Assembly: GCF_009908165.1 (NCBI RefSeq)
Contig: NZ_JAAAUC010000001.1
Coordinates: forward strand, 62,001-126,000
Direction: 5' to 3'
From: Frigidibacter albus
Lineage (GTDB): Bacteria > Pseudomonadota > Alphaproteobacteria > Rhodobacterales > Rhodobacteraceae
DNA: 64,000 nucleotides
In this document: positions 1 to 8,384 of the stretch, piece by piece
How the letters are laid out: each line of letters opens with the position of its first letter
How positions within the stretch are numbered: the stretch's first letter is position 1
Program-made: the position numbers and the translations under genes
The notes under the pieces: generated by a model
What the model saw: the letters and a program-made list of their open reading frames with translations, nothing else
Database searches by the model: none
What the model was told of the DNA's origin: nothing

Positions 1-1
1 G

Positions 2-478
2 CGAGTGGGACCGGTGGACGTGGCCGAACTGGTCGGCACCGCGCGTCACCGCCTGCGCGCGCCGTTGCGGGGGCATGTTCTGGAAACCGATGTGCCGGAT
101 CTGCTGCCGCTGGTGCTGGCCGACGGGATGCTGCTGGAACAGGTGCTGGTCAACGTGCTGGACAACGCCGCGAAATATGCGCCCATCGGGTCGGCGATCT
201 CCATTGCCGCGCGCAGGGTGGCTGCGCAGGTGGAGCTGTCGGTCGCCGATACCGGCCCCGGCATCCCGCCCGATGAACGGGCCCGCGTGTTCGACATGTT
301 CTACCGCGTGAGCGAAGGCGACCGGCAGCGCGCCGGGACCGGCCTGGGGCTGGCGATCTGCAAGGGGCTGATCGAGGCGATGGGCGGCACCATCCGCGCC
401 GAGTCGGCATCGCCGGACGGCAGCGGGACGCGTATGGTGATCGGCATACCGATCTTCAGTCCTGAGGCCCCCGCATGA
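2..478 (+). CDS. kdpD: Sensor histidine kinase KdpD, C-terminal part (5' end outside window)
   Basis: This is the catalytic ATP-binding half of an osmosensing/potassium-responsive histidine kinase; the N-terminal sensor, membrane and DHp parts lie left of the window. The frame is open from base 2 to the TGA at 476-478. Visible are the N box (LVNVLDNAAKYA), the G1 box (DTGPGIP), an F-box-like FDMFYR and the G2 box (GTGLGLAICKGL), in HATPase_c order. The end (GGTIRAESASPDGSG) is typical of KdpD. The stop overlaps the ATG of the downstream response regulator by 4 bases, so the two are translationally coupled. Naming as KdpD rather than another kinase rests on the family look of the C-terminus and on the KdpE-like partner; the kdpFABC genes would be expected further left. 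Confidence 0.8.
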   Translation, partial: RVGPVDVAELVGTARHRLRAPLRGHVLETDVPDLLPLVLADGMLLEQVLVNVLDNAAKYAPIGSAISIAARRVAAQVELSVADTGPGIPPDERARVFDMFYRVSEGDRQRAGTGLGLAICKGLIEAMGGTIRAESASPDGSGTRMVIGIPIFSPEAPA

Positions 479-1158
479 CCGACCCGACGCGCATCCTGGT
501 GATCGACGACGAGGCCCCGATCCGCCGCTTTCTGCGTGTGCCGCTGGAGGCCGAGGGCCATGCCGTGATCGAGGCCGCGACCGCGCGCGAGGGCATCCTT
601 GCCGCCGCGCGAGAAACGCCCGGGCTGATCATCCTCGACCTTGGCCTGCCCGATGCCGACGGCCTGACCGTCCTGCGCGAGGTTCGGACCTGGAGCAAAG
701 TTCCCGTCTTGGTGTTGTCGGTGCGCGCGGATGAGGCGGGCAAGGTGGCTGCCCTGGATGCCGGGGCGCAGGATTATGTCGTCAAGCCGTTCGGGATCAA
801 GGAGCTTCTGGCCCGCATCCGCGGCGTGCTGCGCGACAGGGGCGGACCCGCGTCGCCGACGGTGCTGGAGATCGCCGATCTGCGGATCGACCCTGCCAAC
901 CATACCGTCACCAAGGCCGGCGGCGCCCTTCACCTGACCCGCCGCGAGTTCGATCTGTTGTGGCTGCTTGCCAGCAACGCGGGCCGCCTGGTCACCCAGG
1001 CCATGATCCTCAAGACGCTCTGGGGCCCGGCGCATGCCGAGGACAGCCAGTATCTGCGCGTCTATGTGCGCCAGTTGCGCCAGAAGCTGGGCGATGACGC
1101 CGCCAACCCCCGCTTCATCATGACCGAGCCAGGGATCGGCTATCGGTTCGTGGGGTAG
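475..1158 (+). CDS. kdpE: Response regulator KdpE (OmpR/PhoB family)
   Basis: Two-component response regulator of 227 aa, expected to activate the high-affinity K+ uptake operon kdpFABC when phosphorylated by KdpD. The receiver domain (about 1-120) has the acidic pair D11/D12, phosphoacceptor D55 (ILDLGLPDADG), S82 and K104 (VVKPFG). The winged-helix DNA-binding domain (about 130-227) contains LTRREFDLLWLLASNAGRL and ends with the family-typical PGIGYRF. Start is the ATG in the ATGA overlap with kdpD. The gene is complete. An IS3-family remnant begins about 60 bases after the stop, so the insertion did not disrupt it. Confidence 0.88.
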   Translation: MTDPTRILVIDDEAPIRRFLRVPLEAEGHAVIEAATAREGILAAARETPGLIILDLGLPDADGLTVLREVRTWSKVPVLVLSVRADEAGKVAALDAGAQDYVVKPFGIKELLARIRGVLRDRGGPASPTVLEIADLRIDPANHTVTKAGGALHLTRREFDLLWLLASNAGRLVTQAMILKTLWGPAHAEDSQYLRVYVRQLRQKLGDDAANPRFIMTEPGIGYRFVG

Positions 1159-1274
1159 GTATCGCTCGTTGTTTGCTGCACCGAGTAAGAAGCGCAGATA
1201 GGAAGCCACACACTTACACTGTGAACCGCTCCGGGTTTGCCGGAGGCTCCAACTCCTGAGTAGGATGGAGCATC

Positions 1275-1598
1275 ATGAGCAAGACCACGGACAAGTTTTC
1301 CCCCGAAGTGCGCGAACGCGCTGTGCGGTTGGTGTTGGACACCGAAGGCCAGCACGGGTCGCGTTGGCAGTCCATCGTGTCGATCGCCGCAAAGATCGGC
1401 TGCTCGGCGCATACGCTGAATGACTGGGTCAAGAAGGCCAAGGTCGACAGCGGCGCGCGCGCGGGCGTTCCGACCGAACTGGCCGAGCGGATGAAGGCGC
1501 TGGAGCGAGAGAACCGCGAGTTGCGCCAGGCGAACGAGATCCTCCGCAAGGCCAGCGCGTATTTTGCGATGGCGGAGCTCGACCGCCGGTCGAAGTGA
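1275..1598 (+). CDS. IS3-family transposase OrfA
   Basis: 107-aa OrfA of an IS3-type transposase. The N-terminal half has the HTH of this group ([15 protein letters not shown], then [16 protein letters not shown]). The C-terminal half carries the leucine-zipper-like helix ([20 protein letters not shown], then [10 protein letters not shown]) used for multimerisation with OrfAB. Start is the ATG at 1275 after GGATGGAGC. Its stop overlaps the orfB frame; in intact relatives OrfAB is made by a -1 programmed frameshift, but no strong slippery run is obvious here. The reading frame is intact, although the element as a whole is dead. Confidence 0.85.
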   Translation: MSKTTDKFSPEVRERAVRLVLDTEGQHGSRWQSIVSIAAKIGCSAHTLNDWVKKAKVDSGARAGVPTELAERMKALERENRELRQANEILRKASAYFAMAELDRRSK

Positions 1599-1876
1599 TG
1601 GTGTCATTCATTGACGCGCATCGGGATGCACACGGGGTCGAGCGGATCTGCGACGTTCTGCCGATCGCCCCGTCGACTTACTATGATCATCTGGCCAGGC
1701 GGGCTGATCCTGTCCGGCTGTCGGACCGTGCGCGGAGGGACAAGGCGCTACGCCCCGAGATCCGGCGTGTGTTTGAGCAGAACTGGCGGGTCTACGGCGT
1801 CCGGAAGGTCTGGCGGCAGCTTCGCCGCGAGGGCTTGATGTCGCCCGTTGCACGGTGGCACGGCTGATGAAGAGCA
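1595..1876 (+). pseudogene. IS3-family transposase OrfB, N-terminal fragment with frameshift
   Basis: The frame from GTG 1595 encodes the N-terminal part of an IS3 OrfB ([51 protein letters not shown]) with the HTH_21 region before the catalytic core. About base 1835 the frame breaks: it runs to a TGA at 1867, while a shifted frame continues the family sequence as VARCTVARLMKSM. One base appears lost in GGCTTGATGTCGCC. The sequence then leaves the family entirely near 1876, so the whole DDE (rve) integrase core is missing. Non-functional. Confidence 0.8.
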
Positions 1877-2021
1877 TGACGGGCCCCGGCGATGTTCCGG
1901 CTTATCTGAGGTCGCATGCTGGGGTGGCTGCCCGGCAGGATGGCCAGGCGCACGCCCGCCTCGACAGCAGCGATGGCAGTGTCGGCACAGGCCGCGGCGG
2001 GAAAGCGATTCCAGGCATGTT
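1877..2021. other. Unassigned scrap between IS remnant and GntR gene
   Basis: 145 bases with no assignable gene. The minus-strand frame reading out of the GntR stop gives a low-complexity but codon-like stretch (NRFPAAACADTAIAAVEAGV followed by RLAILPG) without a start codon. It may be the tail of a gene cut off by the IS-associated rearrangement. I do not recognise the family. Confidence 0.3.
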
Positions 2022-2753
2022 CTAGCCGGTCAGCTTGCTTGACGCGATCGCGCGGGTCGGCTCCAGCGACAGGATCGTGGTCACGATCCGGTTGCGGAAC
2101 AACTCTACATGCTCGCCCGCGCAGCGTTCGGCGGTGTCCGCATCCCTGTCGGCAATGGCCTGCACGATGGTACGATGGTCGTTGATCGTCGCATCCAGAT
2201 GTTCATGCTGGCGCGCGCGCACCCCGTCATGTTCCGCGAACGTGACATGGCCGATGCGCATCCCCTCGACCAGGCTGCGCAGATAGGCCGTGTGGAGGTA
2301 GCCGGACTGCGCCGCGGCACCGATGGCAGCATGAAAGGCATAGTTGATCTCGTTGATCTGATCGACATCCCGGCGCGCGGCGGCACCTTCGAAGGCCGCC
2401 ATATGGGCGCGGATGCCGGTCAGGTCGGCATCGGTCCGGCGCAGCGCGGCCAGCCGGGTCAGCGAGCGTTGCAGTACATCCAGCCCCTCGAAGAAGTCCC
2501 GCAGATTGGCAAGGTTCATCGCGGCCACGCGCGCGCCGCGGCCACGGGTGGAACTGACCAGCCCCTCTGCCGTCAGCCGGATCAGCGCCTCGCGCACGGG
2601 GGTGCGGGACACATCGTAGCGAACTGATATCGCCGCTTCGTCCAGATCGGCGCCGGGGGGCAGATCCAGCCGCAGGATCGCCTGGCGCAGCAGCTTGTAG
2701 ACCATGTCGCCGCCCGAGCTTGCCGCCACGATGGTGTCTTCGCTCTTGGTCAT
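2022..2753 (-). CDS. GntR-family transcriptional regulator (FadR/FCD subfamily)
   Basis: 243-aa regulator with an N-terminal GntR winged helix (about 15-80: MVYKLLRQAILRLDLPPGA, YDVSRTPVREALIRLTAEGL, RGRGARVA) and a C-terminal all-helical FCD ligand-binding domain (about 90-230) with the FHAAIGAAA, ARQHEHLDATINDHRTI and GEHVELFRNRI segments. The His/Asp residues of such segments usually bind metal and a carboxylic acid effector. It is transcribed divergently from hyuA, and a GTATAC-containing inverted repeat lies in the 160-bp gap, so it very probably controls the hydantoinase/TRAP operon. Start ATG at 2753 has an AGGAAA about 13 bases upstream. Its ligand is unknown. Confidence 0.85.
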   Translation of the reverse strand: MTKSEDTIVAASSGGDMVYKLLRQAILRLDLPPGADLDEAAISVRYDVSRTPVREALIRLTAEGLVSSTRGRGARVAAMNLANLRDFFEGLDVLQRSLTRLAALRRTDADLTGIRAHMAAFEGAAARRDVDQINEINYAFHAAIGAAAQSGYLHTAYLRSLVEGMRIGHVTFAEHDGVRARQHEHLDATINDHRTIVQAIADRDADTAERCAGEHVELFRNRIVTTILSLEPTRAIASSKLTG

Positions 2754-2862
2754 TGTCTCGGCTCGTTTCCTGAAAGTTCAACTTTTGGGCAGCAGCGGCA
2801 GGCATCCCGGGATCATCGCGGTTTTCTGCGGGTGATCCAAGAAGATGACTTGACGCAGTGTC

Positions 2863-2892
2863 TGTATACTTTGAGCATACACATAACATACA
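2863..2892. promoter_or_regulatory. Probable GntR operator in the GntR-hyuA intergenic region
   Basis: TGTATAC (2863-2869) faces GCATACA (2875-2881) as an imperfect inverted repeat with a 5-base spacer. A third half-site, ACATACA, ends at 2892, so that CTGTAT (2862-2867) and ATACAG (2888-2893) also form a perfect 6-bp inverted repeat. FCD-type GntR proteins often bind short A/T-centred palindromes of the TTGTATACAA kind (family knowledge). The site is 24-50 bases before the hyuA start. Binding is inferred. Confidence 0.55.
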
Positions 2893-2915
2893 GTCAGAAC
2901 ACGGATTGCACCAGA

Positions 2916-4970
2916 ATGAAGACAGGCAGCTGGACGGTAGGGGTCGATGTGGGTGGCACGTTCACCGACCTTTGCGCCGTGGATCAGCAGACGGGGCAGG
3001 TGGCGCTGCACAAGGTCTCCAGCACACCCGCAAATCCGGCCGCCGCGATCATCGCTGGGCTGGAGGGGCTGGCCGCCAAGATCGGCATTGATCTGGCAGA
3101 CGTCAGCGCGGTTGCGCATGGCACGACCGTGGCGACCAACGCCCTGATCCAGCGCCGGGGTGCGCGCGTGGCGATGGTCACCACCCGCAATTTCCGCGAT
3201 CTGGTCGAGATCGGGCGCCAGATCCGGCCCAGGATGTATGACCTCAAGGCCGATTTCCCGATGCCGCTGGCCCCGCGCGAGTTGCGGTTCGAGGTGGATG
3301 AGCGCGTCGGCCCGGCGGGTGAGGTGATCACTCCGCTGGACATGGCAAGCGTGGACGCAGTGATCGACCGGCTGCGGGCGGAGGAGGTGGAGGCGGTCGC
3401 CATCGCCTTCCTCTTCGCCTATCTCAACCCCGCGCATGAGCGGGCGGTGAAGGCCCGCATCGCGGCAGCGCTGCCGGGCGTCGCAATCTCCACCTCGTCC
3501 GAGGTGCAGCCGGAATTCCGGGAATATGAACGGTCTTCGACAACCCTGCTGAACGCCTATCTGCAGCCCACCTTTTCGACCTACATGACCACCCTGAAAG
3601 ACGAAGTGGCGGCGCGCTCGCCGGGCGCGACGCTGGGGGTCAACCAGTCCAACGGCGGGCTGATGTCGGTCGATACCGCCCGCGACTTCCCGATCCGCAC
3701 GGCACTGTCCGGCCCGGCGGCGGGCGCGATGGGGGCGATTCACACGGCGCGCGCCTCGGGCCTGTCCAGCATCATCACCTTCGATGTCGGCGGGACCAGC
3801 GCCGATGTGGCCCTGATCCGCGACCTGCAGGTGAAGCTGTCCTTCGACCGCGATGTGGCGGGCTTCCCGGTGCGGATGCCGATGGTGGATATCAACACGG
3901 TCGGCGCGGGCGGCGGCTCGATCGCCTGGCAGGACCGGGACGGGCTGCTGAAGGTCGGCCCGGCCAGTGCCGGCGCGCAGCCGGGGCCCGCCTGCTATGG
4001 CCGCGGCGGCACGGACCCCACGGTGACCGATGCGAATGTGGTTCTGGGCCGGCTGTCCACCCGCGGCCTGCTGGGGGGCACCATGTCGCTGGACACGGAC
4101 GCATCGTTCCGCGTGGTGGGCGGGATGGCGACGCAGCTGGGGCTGAGCGTCGAGCAGGTGGCGCGCGGGATCCTCGAGATCATGTCGGCGAACATGGTGC
4201 GGGCGATCCGCGCCATTTCGGTAGAGCGGGGGCATGATCCGCGCGACTTCGTGCTGATGCCGTTCGGCGGGGCAGGGCCCCTTCACGCCGAGGGCTGCGC
4301 GCGTGCGCTTGGGATCACCCAGATCCTGATCCCGCTTCTGCCGGGTATCCTGTGCGCGCAGGGTCTGCTGGTGTCCGACCGGTCGGAAAGCTTCGTCCGT
4401 TCCAAACGCATCGCCGCGCGGGACGAGAATGCCGGCGCGCTGGCAGAGATGGTCAGCGCGATGCAGGCAGAGGCCGATGACTGGTGGGCGCGCGAGAACA
4501 TCGCGCCCGCCGACCGCAAGGTGCAGCTGGCCGCCGACATGCGCTATGCCAGCCAGAATTATGAGCTGCAGATCACGCTGGACGCGCTGCCGGGCATCGC
4601 CACCCTGAAGCAGATGTTCTTCGCCGCCCATGCGCAGGCCTACGGCTTCTTCAACCCCGACGATCCGGTGGATGTGGTGGCGCTGCGCCTGACCGCCATT
4701 GGCACGCGGCCCGCGCTGGAGGCCCCGGCGCAATCGGGCACGGCGACGGCGGCGCCCCAGCCCCGCTCGCACCGCCCGGTGTGGTTCTATGGCGCCGCGC
4801 CGATCACCGCGCCCGTCTATGACCGCGCCGATTTCGCGGCGGGCACCACGCTTTCCGGCCCCGCCGTCATCGACCAGTTCGACGCGACGCTGCTGCTGTT
4901 CCCCGGCGACACGGCGCGGGTGGACGATGCCCTCAACATCCTAATCCAGCGCGGGAACCTTGACCTGTGA
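2916..4970 (+). CDS. hyuA: Hydantoinase/5-oxoprolinase subunit A (HyuA family)
   Basis: ATP-dependent amidohydrolase large subunit of 684 aa, acting with HyuB to open a cyclic amide such as N-methylhydantoin or 5-oxoproline, in the cytoplasm. Family hallmarks are the N-terminal nucleotide-binding signature VGVDVGGTFTDLCAVD (about 7-22), VAHGTTVATNALIQR, the second actin-fold phosphate loop FDVGGTSADVALI, NTVGAGGGSIAW and PGPACYGRGGTDPTVTDAN. The ATG at 2916 is chosen because homology begins a few residues after it; a longer in-frame reading from 2832 would run through the operator. It overlaps hyuB by 4 bases (GTGA). Length fits bacterial HyuA (about 680-700). Co-transcription with a TRAP transporter implies an imported anionic substrate. 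The exact substrate cannot be read from sequence. Confidence 0.85.
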   Translation: MKTGSWTVGVDVGGTFTDLCAVDQQTGQVALHKVSSTPANPAAAIIAGLEGLAAKIGIDLADVSAVAHGTTVATNALIQRRGARVAMVTTRNFRDLVEIGRQIRPRMYDLKADFPMPLAPRELRFEVDERVGPAGEVITPLDMASVDAVIDRLRAEEVEAVAIAFLFAYLNPAHERAVKARIAAALPGVAISTSSEVQPEFREYERSSTTLLNAYLQPTFSTYMTTLKDEVAARSPGATLGVNQSNGGLMSVDTARDFPIRTALSGPAAGAMGAIHTARASGLSSIITFDVGGTSADVALIRDLQVKLSFDRDVAGFPVRMPMVDINTVGAGGGSIAWQDRDGLLKVGPASAGAQPGPACYGRGGTDPTVTDANVVLGRLSTRGLLGGTMSLDTDASFRVVGGMATQLGLSVEQVARGILEIMSANMVRAIRAISVERGHDPRDFVLMPFGGAGPLHAEGCARALGITQILIPLLPGILCAQGLLVSDRSESFVRSKRIAARDENAGALAEMVSAMQAEADDWWARENIAPADRKVQLAADMRYASQNYELQITLDALPGIATLKQMFFAAHAQAYGFFNPDDPVDVVALRLTAIGTRPALEAPAQSGTATAAPQPRSHRPVWFYGAAPITAPVYDRADFAAGTTLSGPAVIDQFDATLLLFPGDTARVDDALNILIQRGNLDL

Positions 4971-6676
4971 GTGCCACCGTAGATCCCATCACCATCGAAA
5001 TCGTCACCAGCGCCTTCCGGTCTGTCGTGGACGAGACGTTCATCGCGCTGATGAAAAGCGCCTATTCCACCAACATCAAGGAACGGCACGACCACTCCAC
5101 CGCCATCTGCGACCGCGACGGGCGGCTGATCGTGCAGGCGGAAATGTCCTTGCCGATCCACATTGCCTCGATGACCGGGCTGATGGAGACGCTGCTTGCC
5201 AAGTACCGGCTGGACGAGATCCACGAAGGCGATGTGTTCGTCGCCAATGACCCGCATGTGGCTGGCGGCACGCACCTGCCTGACATCAACTACGCCGCCC
5301 CCCTGTTTCTGGAAGGGGAGCTGGTCGGCTTCATCTGCAACATAGCCCACCATGCCGATATCGGCGGCATGGTGCCCGGGTCGATGGCGGGCGGCATGTC
5401 GGAAATCTATCAGGAGGGGCTGCGGATCCCGCTGGTACGCCTGTTCCGCAAGGGCGAGCTGCAGCAGGACATTATGGACCTGTTCCTGCTGAACGCCCGC
5501 ATCCCCGATGAACGCCGGGGCGATCACTTCGCGCAGATTGCCGCCTGCAAGTTGGGGGTGCGCCGCGTGGCCGAGATCGGCACGCGATACTCCCTGCCGC
5601 TGATCCGCGAAGTCTGGGACGAGCTGATCCGCCGCACCCATGACCGGATGCGCGCCGCCATCGCCGCGGTTCCCGATGGCGTCTATGCGTTCGAAGACGT
5701 GATGGACGATGACGGGCTTGGCACCACCAACATCCCGCTGAAGCTGAAGATCACCGCCACCGGCGACCGCGTGGTGTTCGATCTGCGCGGCTCTGCCCCG
5801 CAGGTGCGCGGCAACATCAACCTGCCGCTGAACGCCACCAAGGCGGCGGTGGCCTATGCGCTGCGCACGCTGCTGGACCCCGAGATCGCCAACAACCAGG
5901 GCATCATCGACTGCTGCGAGATCGTCGCCGATCCGGGCAGCATCGTGCATTGCCAGGCGCCCGCCCCGGTGGCACAGCGTCTCAACACCTCGCAGCGGTT
6001 GGTGGATGTGATCATCGGTGCCTTCGCCCCGGCGATTCCGGGCCGGGTCGTGGGGGCCGCGAACGGGGCCAACACCACAGCGGTGTTTTCGGGCACAGAT
6101 CCGCGCAACGGCCAGCCCTACCTGTATTTCGAGACGCTTGGAGGGGGTTTTGGCGGGCGCAACGACCGCGACGGCAAGGACGGCGTGCAGGTGCATATCA
6201 CCAACACCTCGAACCTGCCGATCGAGGCGATCGAGACCGAATACCCCCTGCGCGTCATCAGTTACGGCTTCATCGAGGATTCGGGCGGCGCGGGCCAGTA
6301 TCGCGGCGGGGCGGGGCTGCGCCGGGTGATCCAGCCCGTGGGCCATGACTGCACCTTCAACGGCGCGGGCGAGCGGTTCTCGAACCCGCCTTGGGGCATC
6401 TTCGGCGCAGGACCGGGGGGCACCGGCCGCTTCGTGTTGAACGGCCCCGCCGGCGAGGCGGTGCTGGAGGTGAAACCCTCGGCGGTGGCTGTGCCCGAAG
6501 GCAGCTCCGTCACCGTCGAAACCCCCGGATCGGGCGGATACGGCCCCGCCAAGGAACGCAGCGCCGAGGCGGTGGCCGAGGATGCACGGTCCGGCAAATT
6601 CTCGGACGGCTTCTTGCGCCGGAACTACCCCGCCCAGATGACTGCCCAGATGACTGCGCGGACCGAACCCGCGTGA
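4967..6676 (+). CDS. hyuB: Hydantoinase/5-oxoprolinase subunit B (HyuB family)
   Basis: 569-aa partner subunit of HyuA. Recognisable segments are DPITIEIVTSAFRSVVDETF at the N-terminus, HSTAICDRDGRLIVQAE, VANDPHVAGGTHLPD, the CNIAHHADIGG region, and ETLGGGFGGRNDRDG with GGAGQYRGGAG near the C-terminus, in the order seen in N-methylhydantoinase B. It starts with GTG overlapping the hyuA stop (GTGA), implying translational coupling and 1:1 assembly. The C-terminus carries an imperfect MTAQMTAR repeat that looks like a small tandem duplication. A 97-bp gap separates it from the TRAP genes on the same strand, so a single transcript is likely. Confidence 0.85.
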   Translation: MSATVDPITIEIVTSAFRSVVDETFIALMKSAYSTNIKERHDHSTAICDRDGRLIVQAEMSLPIHIASMTGLMETLLAKYRLDEIHEGDVFVANDPHVAGGTHLPDINYAAPLFLEGELVGFICNIAHHADIGGMVPGSMAGGMSEIYQEGLRIPLVRLFRKGELQQDIMDLFLLNARIPDERRGDHFAQIAACKLGVRRVAEIGTRYSLPLIREVWDELIRRTHDRMRAAIAAVPDGVYAFEDVMDDDGLGTTNIPLKLKITATGDRVVFDLRGSAPQVRGNINLPLNATKAAVAYALRTLLDPEIANNQGIIDCCEIVADPGSIVHCQAPAPVAQRLNTSQRLVDVIIGAFAPAIPGRVVGAANGANTTAVFSGTDPRNGQPYLYFETLGGGFGGRNDRDGKDGVQVHITNTSNLPIEAIETEYPLRVISYGFIEDSGGAGQYRGGAGLRRVIQPVGHDCTFNGAGERFSNPPWGIFGAGPGGTGRFVLNGPAGEAVLEVKPSAVAVPEGSSVTVETPGSGGYGPAKERSAEAVAEDARSGKFSDGFLRRNYPAQMTAQMTARTEPA

Positions 6677-6773
6677 CCGCACACCCATAACGACAGAGGC
6701 GCCAAAGCGCCCGAATGAACCCCAACCTGCCAAATGGTCCCCGGACCGACGGCACCCAACAGGGAAACGACAC

Positions 6774-7760
6774 ATGATCACACTCCGCAGCGCCCTTTTC
6801 TCGCTTGGCCTTGCCGGTCTTGCAGGGGCCGCATCCGCCCAATCCGTCAGCTGGGATCTGGCGAACGAATACCCGCCGAACTCGGTCCACGCCCAGTCGG
6901 CCGACACCTTCATTGCCGCGCTGGCAGAGGTCAGCGCCGGCGACATGGTGGTGACCGCCCATCACGGCGCCGCCCTTGGCTACAAATCGGTGGACCAGTA
7001 TGACGCTGTGGGGGATGGCGCGGTCGATATCGCGTCATCCTTTGCCACGCCGTGGTCGGGCGTTCACCCGGTCTTCACGCTGTCTTCGATCCCGTTCCTG
7101 GCGAAGACCGCGGACGAGAACCGCAAGCTCTATGACATCGCCAAGCCCTATTACGCCGCGGTGCTGGAAGAGGATAACCAGATCCTGCTGTTCGCCACGC
7201 CCTGGCCGCCGAGCGGCCTGTGGGGGCGCGAGCCGCTGGATTCGATGGAGGCCATCGCCGGCGTACGCATCCGCACCTATGACGCGAACGGCACGGTCAC
7301 CTTCGGCAATGCCGGCGCCACCCCGATCCAGCTGTCCTGGGCCGATACCGTGCCGCAGCTGACCACCAACGGCCTCGACGCGGTGCTAACCTCGGCCGAT
7401 GGCGGCGCGGCATCGCAGCTGTGGGAGCATCAGTCGCACTTCACCGAAGTGAATTATGCGATGCCGCTGCAATTCGTGCACATCAACCGCGATGTCTATG
7501 AAGACCTGTCGGACGAACAGAAGGCCTGGGTTGCTGAAGCCGCGGCCACGGCCGAGGCTTTCGGATGGGACCTGCTGGCGAACCGCGTGGGTGAGAATTA
7601 CGCGCAGATGGAAACGAACGGCATGACCATCGTCAAGGACGTGTCGCCCGAGTACCTTGCCGCGCTTGCGACCGCGGCAGAGCCGACGCTGGTCGACTGG
7701 AAACAGAAGCTCGGCGCCGATGCCGAGGCTATCCTGTCTGCCTATGAGGCTGCGAAGTAA
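6774..7760 (+). CDS. TRAP transporter solute-binding protein (DctP family)
   Basis: 328-aa periplasmic binding protein of a tripartite ATP-independent transporter. A Sec signal peptide (about 1-22, LFSLGLAGLAGAASA then cleavage before QSVSW) precedes the DctP fold. The region around 160-170 (VRIRTYDANGT, matching the conserved 'R-x-R' ligand contact of this family) should bind the carboxylate of the substrate. The start ATG at 6774 follows CAGGGAAACGACAC. It is followed by a strong hairpin and then the two membrane subunits, the usual P-Q-M order. Context with hyuAB suggests uptake of the cyclic amide or its carbamoyl/acid relative. Confidence 0.85.
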   Translation: MITLRSALFSLGLAGLAGAASAQSVSWDLANEYPPNSVHAQSADTFIAALAEVSAGDMVVTAHHGAALGYKSVDQYDAVGDGAVDIASSFATPWSGVHPVFTLSSIPFLAKTADENRKLYDIAKPYYAAVLEEDNQILLFATPWPPSGLWGREPLDSMEAIAGVRIRTYDANGTVTFGNAGATPIQLSWADTVPQLTTNGLDAVLTSADGGAASQLWEHQSHFTEVNYAMPLQFVHINRDVYEDLSDEQKAWVAEAAATAEAFGWDLLANRVGENYAQMETNGMTIVKDVSPEYLAALATAAEPTLVDWKQKLGADAEAILSAYEAAK

Positions 7761-7775
7761 GCCATCATGGTCTTC

Positions 7776-7796
7776 GGGCCGGCTGTCCGCCGGCCC
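7776..7796 (+). terminator. Intercistronic hairpin between dctP and dctQ
   Basis: GGGCCGGC (7776-7783) and GCCGGCCC (7789-7796) form a perfect 8-bp GC stem with a 5-base loop, 15 bases after the dctP stop. There is no downstream U-run, so it is more likely an attenuator or mRNA-stabilising structure than a full terminator. Such hairpins commonly keep binding-protein levels above those of the permease. Confidence 0.6.
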
Positions 7797-7838
7797 GGGC
7801 CTGACCGGGGCGTCCCCACCTTCATCAGCGGAGCGCGA

Positions 7839-8366
7839 ATGAACACCTTCCAGACCGCGGCTTTTGGCCTGTCCCGGTTCTGCGCCGCCCTTGCGGCGCT
7901 GATGATCGTGGCGATGACCCTGCATATCCTGATTGAAATCGTGCTGCGAAGCTTCTTCGCGACCTCGACCTTCGTGCTGGATGAGATGGTCGGCTACTGC
8001 ATCGCGGCGGCGACCTTCCTGTCGCTTGGCTATGCGTTTGAGCATTCCAGCCTCGTGCGCGTCGGGCTGCTGGTCGACAGGCTGTCCGGCCGCCCGCGCC
8101 GGGCGCTGGAGGCGTTCTGCGCGCTCGCGACGCTGGCGGTGATGGGGCAGATCACCTGGTATCTGATCAATACCGCCCTGCGCAGCCATGAACGCGGCCG
8201 CGTCAGCAGCTCGGTTGCCGAGATCCCGATGTGGATCCCCGAGGCGCTGTGCGCCTTCGGCCTTGCCGCCTTCTGCCTGCAGGTCATCGCCTACCTTCTG
8301 CGCCAGATCACCGGCGCGCCCGGCCCGGTGCAGGTGCCCGACGGCGACCTGCAGAACGACCTCTGA
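7839..8366 (+). CDS. TRAP transporter small permease (DctQ family)
   Basis: 175-aa inner-membrane protein with four predicted hydrophobic helices (around residues 12-35, 48-68, 88-110, 130-152), the DctQ pattern. DctQ-like motifs include IVLRSFFATSTFVLDEMVGY and SLGYAFEHSSLVRVGLL. The ATG at 7839 is preferred over the in-frame ATG at 7767 because the latter would read through the intercistronic hairpin and give a non-hydrophobic, proline/glycine-rich leader; a GGAGCG lies just upstream of 7839. It scaffolds the large DctM subunit, whose gene starts 18 bases downstream. Confidence 0.85.
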   Translation: MNTFQTAAFGLSRFCAALAALMIVAMTLHILIEIVLRSFFATSTFVLDEMVGYCIAAATFLSLGYAFEHSSLVRVGLLVDRLSGRPRRALEAFCALATLAVMGQITWYLINTALRSHERGRVSSSVAEIPMWIPEALCAFGLAAFCLQVIAYLLRQITGAPGPVQVPDGDLQNDL

Positions 8367-8384
8367 CCCTTTACGGAGACGCCG

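Larger units (their letters stand above)
1222..1876 (+). mobile_element. Truncated IS3-family insertion sequence (left end present, right end missing)
   Basis: A left-terminal sequence beginning TGAACCGCTCCGGGTTTGCC at 1222 is followed about 50 bases later by orfA and then a broken orfB of an IS3-type element. Terminal sequences starting TGAACCG and rich in CCGG are common in this family (family knowledge). Only the first third of orfB remains. Homology stops near 1876 (last recognisable residues VARCTVARLMKSM in a shifted frame) and no right inverted repeat or target-site duplication is visible. The element is therefore immobile and marks an old rearrangement junction between kdpE and the GntR/hyu locus. 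Confidence 0.8.

Noticed and set aside
6698-6711. Small hairpin GGCGC-CAAA-GCGCC between hyuB and dctP
   Set aside because: Only 5 bp, no U-run; too weak to call a terminator in high-GC DNA.
2778-6946. Long minus-strand open frames over hyuA and hyuB
   Set aside because: Low-complexity translations lacking motifs; opposite to well-supported hydantoinase subunits.
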